From DATJXG01 sp035500455 (GTDB lineage: Bacteria > Acidobacteriota > Terriglobia > Terriglobales > Acidobacteriaceae): 10,473 bases of DNA. The stretch spans positions 1 through 10,473 of the forward strand of contig DATJXG010000289.1 in NCBI GenBank assembly GCA_035500455.1, read 5' to 3'. Position 1 is the stretch's first letter; each line of letters begins with the position of its first letter. Positions 7,419 to 10,473 of this stretch are shown here, piece by piece. Made by a program: the position numbers and the translations under genes. Under the pieces are notes generated by a model. The model ran no database searches, had not been told where the DNA came from, and saw only the letters and a list, made by a program, of their open reading frames with translations.

Positions 7419-7440
7419 GGCGGCCCGCTGACAGGCCGCC
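7419..7440 (-). terminator. Hairpin after ftsL, weak terminator candidate
   Basis: A perfect 7-bp stem GGCGGCC/GGCCGCC with an 8-base loop begins 27 bp beyond the ftsL stop. On the minus strand it is followed by ATAACTTTCT, only partly T-rich. It could be a weak terminator or attenuator before ftsI, or part of the neighbouring repeat. A full stop here is unlikely unless ftsI has its own promoter, and I see none. Confidence 0.35.
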
Positions 7441-7467
7441 GTCAAATTCCACAGAGGTAAGCCCCTG

Positions 7468-7941
7468 TCATCTCGCGGCCGGCGAAATCACTGAAACCGG
7501 CGTCACGCTCGCCATGACCGCCGAATTTGGCTCCGGCAGCGCGGTATCCATCTGGATCACCTGGCCCGCTTGCGGCGATTGCAAACCCAGCTTGCGGGCA
7601 AGTTCGTCGATGCGCTCGGGGTCGCGCAAAGACGCGTCTTCCAAACGCAGCGCGCGGTTCATCTCCGTCAGGTCGTCCTGCTGCAGCTTCAGCGACTGAA
7701 TCTTGTAGCCGTACTCAATGGCCGCATAGTGCTGCCAGGCATAAGTCATCACCAGCAGAAACAGGCATGCCAGAGCGGCGCCGAACTGCCGCATCTCCCG
7801 ACCGCGCTTCGGGTCTTCCACCTTCACCAGCCTAGAGTTGTCGATATGCTTGGTGAAATACACCTCGGGCGTTCCCATCCAGCATGGACGCCTCCGGCTG
7901 CTTCTCCCCGATGCTTGCACCACCATGGCCGCTGCTGCCAT
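7468..7941 (-). CDS. ftsL: FtsL-like cell division protein
   Basis: Single-pass membrane protein expected to join FtsB/FtsQ and activate FtsW-FtsI at the septum. FtsL is poorly conserved, so the call rests on architecture and position. The 157-residue protein has a basic N-terminus (RSSRRR at 13-18, TPEVYFTKHIDNSRLVKV near 24-41), one transmembrane segment (about 53-69, FGAALACLFLLVMTYAW), then a coiled-coil stretch (YKIQSLKLQQDDLTEMN to LRLEDASL) and the FtsL-like LRDPERIDELARKLGL, ending in a Pro/Ser/Val-rich tail. The gene lies between rsmH and ftsI as ftsL does in other dcw clusters. The ATG at 7941 overlaps the upstream stop (TGATG) and has AGGAG seven bases before it; a later ATG at 7878 (MGTPEVYF) also gives a plausible N-terminus but lacks such support. 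Confidence 0.82.
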   Translation of the reverse strand: MAAAAMVVQASGRSSRRRPCWMGTPEVYFTKHIDNSRLVKVEDPKRGREMRQFGAALACLFLLVMTYAWQHYAAIEYGYKIQSLKLQQDDLTEMNRALRLEDASLRDPERIDELARKLGLQSPQAGQVIQMDTALPEPNSAVMASVTPVSVISPAAR

Positions 7942-8153
7942 CAGGCTGCTCCTGCCAGAGTCTGGTTGAACGTCCGATCAATGGAGTGGTCGAGCGTTTG
8001 ATCATACGACTGGTCAAACCGCGCCATTTCCTGCTCGGCCGCCGCGTAGAGGCAGGCCAGTTTGGCTTCCCGGAGTTCGGCCTCTTCCCGAGCCCGCTCT
8101 TCGGCCCGGTCCACCGTCCGCATGAGTTCGTCGATTAATGTGCCCGTGTACAT
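7941..8153 (-). CDS. Small protein of unknown function, coupled to ftsL, with C-terminal tetrapeptide repeats
   Basis: I do not recognise this family. It encodes 70 residues without a signal peptide or membrane segment. Residues 5-45 are strongly helical and charged (LIDELMRTVDRAEERAREEAEL, then REAKLACLYAAAEQEMA; Glu/Arg/Ala-rich, coiled-coil-like). Residues 45-64 are five four-residue repeats: RFDQ, SYDQ, TLDH, SIDR, TFNQ. It is very probably expressed: GGGAGG lies seven bases before the ATG at 8153, and its TGA overlaps the ftsL ATG (TGATG). Its place between rsmH and ftsL suggests a role tied to division or to setting FtsL translation, but that is inference from context only. A dispersed repeat separates it from rsmH. 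Confidence 0.82.
   Translation of the reverse strand: MYTGTLIDELMRTVDRAEERAREEAELREAKLACLYAAAEQEMARFDQSYDQTLDHSIDRTFNQTLAGAA
7949..7953 (-). promoter_or_regulatory. Shine-Dalgarno site of ftsL
   Basis: AGGAG on the minus strand, seven bases before the ATG at 7939-7941, lying within the last codons of the small gene. It favours the long ftsL start over the internal ATG at 7878 and fits re-initiation at TGATG. Confidence 0.65.
7962..8021 (-). repeat. Five 12-base in-frame repeats (tetrapeptide repeats)
   Basis: Sixty bases divide into five 12-base units encoding RFDQ, SYDQ, TLDH, SIDR and TFNQ: a Ser/Thr (Arg in the first), a hydrophobic residue, Asp/Asn, then Gln/His/Arg. The DNA units are clearly diverged while the pattern is kept, so selection at protein level is likely rather than a recent expansion. 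Confidence 0.7.
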
Positions 8154-8160
8154 GACCTAA

Positions 8161-8166
8161 CCTCCC
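8161..8166 (-). promoter_or_regulatory. Shine-Dalgarno site of the small gene before ftsL
   Basis: GGGAGG, then seven bases, then ATG at 8151-8153. It is among the strongest ribosome binding sites in the window and is the main reason to accept the small gene as real. Confidence 0.7.
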
Positions 8167-8169
8167 AAT

Positions 8170-8263
8170 GTGGCACCGGCGTCTCGCCGGCAACCTTTAA
8201 TCGGTATTTCTACTGTCAAAAGTGCTATTTCACTCGACTCTGCCGGCGGGACGCCGGCGCTAC
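8170..8263. repeat. Inverted-repeat element with CCGGCGTC(C/T)CGCCGG hairpin arms
   Basis: Two 22-base arms, 8170-8191 and 8242-8263, match at 19 of 22 when one is inverted. Each arm is itself a hairpin (GCCGGCG, three bases, CGCCGGC in the right arm). The 50-bp spacer is AT-rich compared with its surroundings. The right arm ends directly at the last base of the rsmH TAG stop (8264), and the left arm ends four bases before the Shine-Dalgarno of the next gene, so the element exactly fills the space between two genes. GC-rich paired hairpins like this are a common dispersed repeat type in soil bacteria; the family name is not known to me. Confidence 0.7.
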
Positions 8264-9268
8264 CTAAACCTTCTCCGCCGCCCGCAGCTTCGCACTGCGC
8301 GCCCGCGGGTTGCGATCCACTTCTTCTGCACTCGCCGTCACCGGCTTCTTGGTCAGCAGCCTGTACTGCCCCAGCTTCGCGCCCTCGCGCATCGCGTCTT
8401 TCGCGATGCGGTCCTCCAGCGAGTGAAAGCTGATCACCACCAGCCGCCCGCCCGGTTGCAGCAACTGCGGGGCCGCATTCAGCAGTCCCCGCAGATCGTC
8501 CAGTTCGCGGTTTACGAATATTCGGAGAGCCTGAAAAGTTCTGGTCGCTGGATGAATCCTACGTTCATACTTGTCTTGACCCGGATTCATTGGCCGGGCC
8601 GCGGCTGATATCACATCTGCAAGTTGCGCAGTCGTCGATATCGGCCGCGACCGGACAATGGCTCTGGCGATTCTCCGCGACCTCCTTTCCTCACCGAATT
8701 CGTAAATCAGATTCGCGAGTGTGACCTCGTCCACCTGATTTACCACTTGTTCGGCGGTCAACTCGGCTTGCGGATTCATCCGCATGTCGAGCTTTCCTTC
8801 CGCCTGAAAACTAAAGCCTCGCGCGGCGTCGCCGAGCTGCAGACTGCTGACGCCGAGATCGGCAAGAATGCCGTCGAAACCGTCCTTGGTCCCTGGTCGT
8901 TGGTCCTTGGCCAACCCTGCGGCGAGCTCTGCGAACGATCCGTGCCGCAACTCCACCGCCGGCCAATCTGGCTTCGCCGCCGGAGTCTGAAGGTCTTGGC
9001 CAACGACCAACGACCAAGGACCAAGGACGGTCTTCGCAATTTCCAGAGCCGCCGGATCCTTATCGAAGCCAATCAAACGTCCCTGTGCGCCGAGGCGTTT
9101 TGCGATTTCTAAGCTGTGCCCGCCCAAGCCCACCGTGGCGTCGATATAAGTCCCACCGCGCCGAATGGCTAAAAAGTCGATCGCTTCTTTTAAAAGAACC
9201 GGAACATGGCCAACTTCCCTGCCACCATGCCCACCCCGCTCGGGGGTGTCTGCCAAACCCTCGTCCAC
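8264..9268 (-). CDS. rsmH: 16S rRNA (cytosine(1402)-N(4))-methyltransferase RsmH (MraW)
   Basis: SAM-dependent enzyme that methylates N4 of C1402 in the decoding centre of 16S rRNA. The 334-residue protein is about 20 longer than E. coli RsmH. Visible in order: HVPVLLKEAIDFL (21-33), SAM-site YIDATVGLGGHS (41-52), GFDKDP (67-72), HGSFAEL (109-115), DGILADLGVSSLQL (132-145), RGFSF, LDMRMNP, YEFGEERRSRRIARAI, HPATRTFQALRIFVN, GGRLVVISFHSLEDRI and the end NPRARSAKLRAAEKV. It starts at GTG 9268, which overlaps the mraZ TAG (TAGTG). Compared with E. coli, about 19 extra residues lie between AKT (80) and the HG of HGSF, and a few more before DGIL. Both insertions are encoded by inverted copies of a dispersed repeat (T80-Q91 and L119-G130). 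All catalytic motifs remain, so it is probably active. Confidence 0.96.
   Translation of the reverse strand: MDEGLADTPERGGHGGREVGHVPVLLKEAIDFLAIRRGGTYIDATVGLGGHSLEIAKRLGAQGRLIGFDKDPAALEIAKTVLGPWSLVVGQDLQTPAAKPDWPAVELRHGSFAELAAGLAKDQRPGTKDGFDGILADLGVSSLQLGDAARGFSFQAEGKLDMRMNPQAELTAEQVVNQVDEVTLANLIYEFGEERRSRRIARAIVRSRPISTTAQLADVISAAARPMNPGQDKYERRIHPATRTFQALRIFVNRELDDLRGLLNAAPQLLQPGGRLVVISFHSLEDRIAKDAMREGAKLGQYRLLTKKPVTASAEEVDRNPRARSAKLRAAEKV
8881..8914. repeat. GTCGTTGG-family repeat arm 1, in frame inside rsmH
   Basis: A 34-base arm that matches the reverse complement of 8996-9029 at 32 of 34 positions. In rsmH it encodes LAKDQRPGTKDG (119-130), in the loop before DGILADLG. It shares the GTCGTTGG core with the element after murF. 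Confidence 0.8.
8996..9029. repeat. GTCGTTGG-family repeat arm 2, in frame inside rsmH
   Basis: Inverted partner of the arm at 8881-8914, 81 bp away. It encodes TVLGPWSLVVGQ (80-91) of RsmH, in a stretch that has no counterpart in E. coli RsmH. Between the arms lies conserved RsmH sequence (VELRHGSFAEL), so the pair is either two separate insertions in opposite directions or one event that captured the core. Confidence 0.8.
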
Positions 9269-9708
9269 TAGATGCCCAGCTCGTCGAGCGTGCTCTCATC
9301 CTCAGAGGTGAACGTCTGCTCTTCGATTTCCTTGCGGTACGCCTCCAGGTTGCGAATCACCAGGTGCGTCAGGTTGCCGGTGACCGCGACCTCACCCTTA
9401 ATCTGCGCCGCGTCGCGCAACAACTGCGGCATCAGCAAGCGGCCCTGGCCGTCCATTTCGACCACCTGCCCCCAGTAATTCACCCGGTCCAGGAACTTTT
9501 TCTTCGTTGGATTGAAAGTGGAGAGCCCGGCTAATTTCTGCTCGATCCGCTCCCATTCCTCGAAGGGATAAACTTGTGCAACCTTGCCGTCCAAACTGGT
9601 GATGTAAAATTGTGCGTTGTATTTCTCGTCAATGACCCGCTTGAACTCGGCGGGGACCTTGAGCCGTCCCTTTTCGTCCACTCGAGTTGGGTGATTGCCG
9701 CGAAACAT
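9268..9708 (-). CDS. mraZ: Transcriptional regulator MraZ
   Basis: First gene of the dcw cluster; a ring-forming DNA-binding protein with two AbrB/MazE-like halves that represses its own operon in E. coli. The 146-residue product starts MFRG, as in the family, and carries both signature loops: DEKGRLKVPA (11-20) and DGQGRLLMP (86-94). Length is close to the E. coli 152. I chose ATG at 9708 because it gives the family N-terminus and has GGAAAG just upstream; a TTG at 9738 in the same frame would add ten residues that do not match. The acidic tail (about 129-143, EEQTFTSEDESTLDE) is longer than I expect. Its stop overlaps the rsmH start. Upstream lie a strong promoter and box repeats suited to MraZ binding, so autoregulation is likely. 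Confidence 0.95.
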   Translation of the reverse strand: MFRGNHPTRVDEKGRLKVPAEFKRVIDEKYNAQFYITSLDGKVAQVYPFEEWERIEQKLAGLSTFNPTKKKFLDRVNYWGQVVEMDGQGRLLMPQLLRDAAQIKGEVAVTGNLTHLVIRNLEAYRKEIEEQTFTSEDESTLDELGI

Positions 9709-9929
9709 GCTTTCCGCTGTAGAGACGTTGCTGCGCAACGCCTCCGTTCGTCCGTCTGGTTGCTAGTGCTACTGCTACAGCAAGGGAGGTCAAAATCGTC
9801 AAAATCGCGTCCGTTTTCGGTTCGTTGGGGCTGTTTTTGGGGGTGTCAGTTAGCAATTGCACTGGCGCCTCTACCGGGTTCTACCGCTGCCCACCGCGAC
9901 CACCGGATCAACCACTTTCTACCACTTTT
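9709..9929 (-). promoter_or_regulatory. Long untranslated leader of mraZ
   Basis: If transcription starts just after the -10 at 9936-9941, the leader is about 220 nt. It holds the downstream MraZ-type boxes, a C- and A-rich stretch near 9826-9846, a perfect 9-base tandem (GATTTTGAC twice on the minus strand, 9789-9806), and a small hairpin (GTTGC/GCAAC, 9728-9740) before the start. I recognise no riboswitch. No coding frame here is convincing. A second promoter nearer the gene cannot be excluded (TTGACG inside the tandem, but its -10 is poor). Confidence 0.4.
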
Positions 9930-9935
9930 GCCCAC
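9870..9935 (-). promoter_or_regulatory. Probable MraZ operator: seven GTGGG-like boxes at about 10-bp spacing
   Basis: On the minus strand the boxes read GTGGG (9931-9935), GTGGT (9921-9925), GTGGT (9911-9915), GTGGT (9899-9903), GTGGG (9890-9894), GTAGA (9880-9884) and GTAGA (9870-9874). The steps are 10, 10, 12, 9, 10 and 10 bp, so helical phase is kept. E. coli MraZ is known to bind TGGGN repeats separated by five bases, i.e. the same 10-bp period. The first box touches the -10 and covers the expected transcription start, a position suited to repression. The link to MraZ is inference from motif, period and location. Confidence 0.75.
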
Positions 9936-9963
9936 ATCCTACGCCTAAATTCTTTGCTGTCAA
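9936..9963 (-). promoter_or_regulatory. Sigma-70-type promoter of the dcw cluster
   Basis: TTGACA at 9958-9963 matches the -35 consensus fully; after 16 bp comes TAGGAT at 9936-9941 (four of six). The region is AT-rich compared with the genes. The operator ladder begins at the next base. It is the best promoter in the window and lies where the main dcw promoter is expected. Confidence 0.7.
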
Positions 9964-10014
9964 TAGGAAAGTTCTAGGTCACTACGGGAAAAGTGGCGAC
10001 CCAAGCCAAACTAC

Positions 10015-10049
10015 GATAAATTGTGGTTTATCAGTTAGGTGACCACAAT
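10015..10049. promoter_or_regulatory. Overlapping palindromes upstream of the dcw promoter
   Basis: GATAAA (10015-10020) and TTTATC (10027-10032) form a 6-bp inverted repeat around TTGTGG. ATTGTGGT (10020-10027) and ACCACAAT (10042-10049) form a perfect 8-bp inverted repeat with a 14-bp spacer. They share bases, so only one can form at a time. They lie about 55-85 bp upstream of the -35, where an activator or repressor could bind. No known operator is recognised. Confidence 0.35.
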
Positions 10050-10125
10050 AGGTGGGATTTGCAAGTTGGATTCGCGCCTGACGCTCACTCCAGAACGGTG
10101 AAGATCGCCGTCGCTTGTGGAAGCT

Positions 10126-10155
10126 TCTGTGGAAATCCAGTCTAAGTACCACAGA
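10126..10155. repeat. Inverted repeat just after the small RHH gene
   Basis: TCTGTGG (10126-10132) and CCACAGA (10149-10155) pair perfectly over 7 bp with a 16-base loop, 9 bp beyond the stop of the RHH gene. On the minus strand no T-run follows, so it is at best a weak Rho-independent terminator; it could protect the 3' end of the mRNA or be a protein site. Confidence 0.3.
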
Positions 10156-10163
10156 CGATGGGC

Positions 10164-10409
10164 CTACTCTAGTTCGTCCCCTGCCTGTGGTTCTTCCGTC
10201 CCGACTCGGTCGAGAATCTTCAGTGCTTCAGGAATGTTCGCTTTCCGGGCCCATTCACGGAAGAAATCCTCAGTACGCAAGGCCGAAAGTTTCTCCGCCA
10301 CCGCCACATTGATGAGCTGATTCAAGGCCACACCTTCACTCTGAGCAACTTTGCGGGCCTCCTCCAGCAATGAAGGCGCCAAACGGAGAGAAAAATTGCC
10401 TCGTCTCAC
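10164..10409 (-). CDS. Ribbon-helix-helix protein, HicB/antitoxin-like
   Basis: 81-residue small DNA-binding-type protein. NFSLRLAPSLLEEARKVA (5-22) is the RHH strand and first helix; GVALNQLINVAVAEKLSAL (26-44) is the second helix, with the 'LNQ-I-AVAEKLSAL' pattern common in proteins annotated as HicB-family antitoxins. The rest (TEDFFREWARKANIPEALKILDRVG) is a helical tail of the kind that contacts a toxin. I chose GTG at 10409 because GGGAGG lies five bases before it and the family begins close to the first strand; a start at 10463 in the same frame would add 18 residues unlike the family. No toxin gene follows: the next 450 bp are non-coding. It may be an orphan antitoxin or have its partner beyond the right edge. 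Confidence 0.75.
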   Translation of the reverse strand: MRRGNFSLRLAPSLLEEARKVAQSEGVALNQLINVAVAEKLSALRTEDFFREWARKANIPEALKILDRVGTEEPQAGDELE

Positions 10410-10414
10410 AGAAT

Positions 10415-10420
10415 CCTCCC
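10415..10420 (-). promoter_or_regulatory. Shine-Dalgarno site of the RHH gene deciding a GTG start
   Basis: GGGAGG, five bases (ATTCT), then GTG at 10407-10409. It makes the shorter reading of the gene clearly the better one. Confidence 0.65.
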
Positions 10421-10425
10421 AAAAC

Positions 10426-10473
10426 TCACTTTCTCGCCTTTCGAATAATCGTGACCGCTTCACGGGGGAGCAC
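10426..10473 (-). CDS. Possible C-terminal end of an upstream gene
   Basis: From the right edge one frame reads VLPREAVTIIRKARK and stops with TGA at 10426-10428, 16 bp before the GTG of the RHH gene, in a spacing typical of an operon partner such as a toxin. Only 15 codons are visible, too few to identify or even to be sure the frame is coding. Confidence 0.25.
   Translation of the reverse strand: MLPREAVTIIRKARK

Noticed and set aside
7248..7445. A 65-codon minus-strand frame containing the string HPERSAS
   Set aside because: It is translation of the dispersed repeat in the ftsL-ftsI gap, a known source of false proteins, without a ribosome binding site.
8214..8219. A perfect TTGACA on the minus strand in the spacer of the hairpin repeat before the small gene
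   Set aside because: No acceptable -10 lies 15-19 bases downstream, so it is not counted as a promoter.
9232..9248. Hairpin CACCCC/GGGGTG near the rsmH start
   Set aside because: It lies inside the coding sequence, is only 6 bp, and GC-rich coding DNA gives such stems by chance.
9629..9862. A 77-codon frame from GTG 9862 running through the mraZ leader, with a hydrophobic stretch that could suggest a leader peptide
   Set aside because: It overlaps mraZ out of frame by about 80 bases, has no Shine-Dalgarno, and its second half is a shadow of mraZ.
1..10473. CRISPR array, tRNA, rRNA or complete insertion sequence
   Set aside because: No regularly spaced identical repeats, no RNA gene signatures and no transposase frame were seen on either strand.

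Overview
This window is a GC-rich chromosomal segment carrying the start of a division and cell wall (dcw) cluster. Every gene I can support is on the minus strand, so the cluster reads from high to low coordinates: mraZ, rsmH (mraW), a 70-codon gene of unknown function, an ftsL-like gene, ftsI (with a PASTA domain), vapB-vapC, murE, murF and mraY, the last cut by the left edge. Apart from the small gene and the vapBC pair, this is the classical dcw order. The MurE motif DNPRSEDP points to meso-diaminopimelate peptidoglycan. That, the style of FtsL, and the dispersed inverted repeats (reverse-strand reading 'HPERSAS', CCGGCGTCCCGCCGG-type hairpins, GTCGTTGG-type arms) suggest an Acidobacteriota (Terriglobia-like) bacterium. 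The phylum is an inference; no rRNA or other marker is present to prove it.

Layout, in order of transcription. Positions 10426-10473 hold the possible tail of an upstream reading frame. Positions 10164-10409 encode a small ribbon-helix-helix protein of the HicB/antitoxin type. Positions 9709-10163 contain no gene but carry several inverted repeats, a good sigma-70 promoter (TTGACA, 16 bp, TAGGAT), a ladder of GTGGG/GTGGT/GTAGA boxes at about 10-bp spacing right after the -10 (very probably the MraZ operator), and a leader of about 220 nt. mraZ and rsmH overlap by one base (TAGTG). The 70-codon gene and ftsL overlap by one base (TGATG), and both have strong Shine-Dalgarno sites. ftsI follows after a 268-bp gap filled with a repeat and a hairpin. 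vapBC sits between ftsI and murE. murE has its own perfect TATAAT eight bases before its ATG, which would give a leaderless mRNA. murF starts with a GTG inside the murE stop (GTGA). mraY starts with TTG behind GGAGG.

The genes form one pathway. MurE and MurF complete UDP-MurNAc-pentapeptide in the cytoplasm, MraY transfers it to the lipid carrier as lipid I, and FtsI cross-links septal peptidoglycan together with FtsL. MraZ is the cluster's autoregulator, and RsmH methylates 16S rRNA.

The least ordinary content is the set of dispersed repeats. At least four families of inverted repeats sit in or beside the cluster. One family lies in frame inside rsmH, where two arms (32 of 34 bases identical when inverted) flank a conserved piece of the enzyme. 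The same family supplies the end and stop codon of murF. Also worth attention are the small gene with five tetrapeptide repeats, the toxin-antitoxin module splitting the dcw operon, the expanded MraZ operator and the leaderless murE promoter. I see no CRISPR array, transposase, tRNA or rRNA gene.
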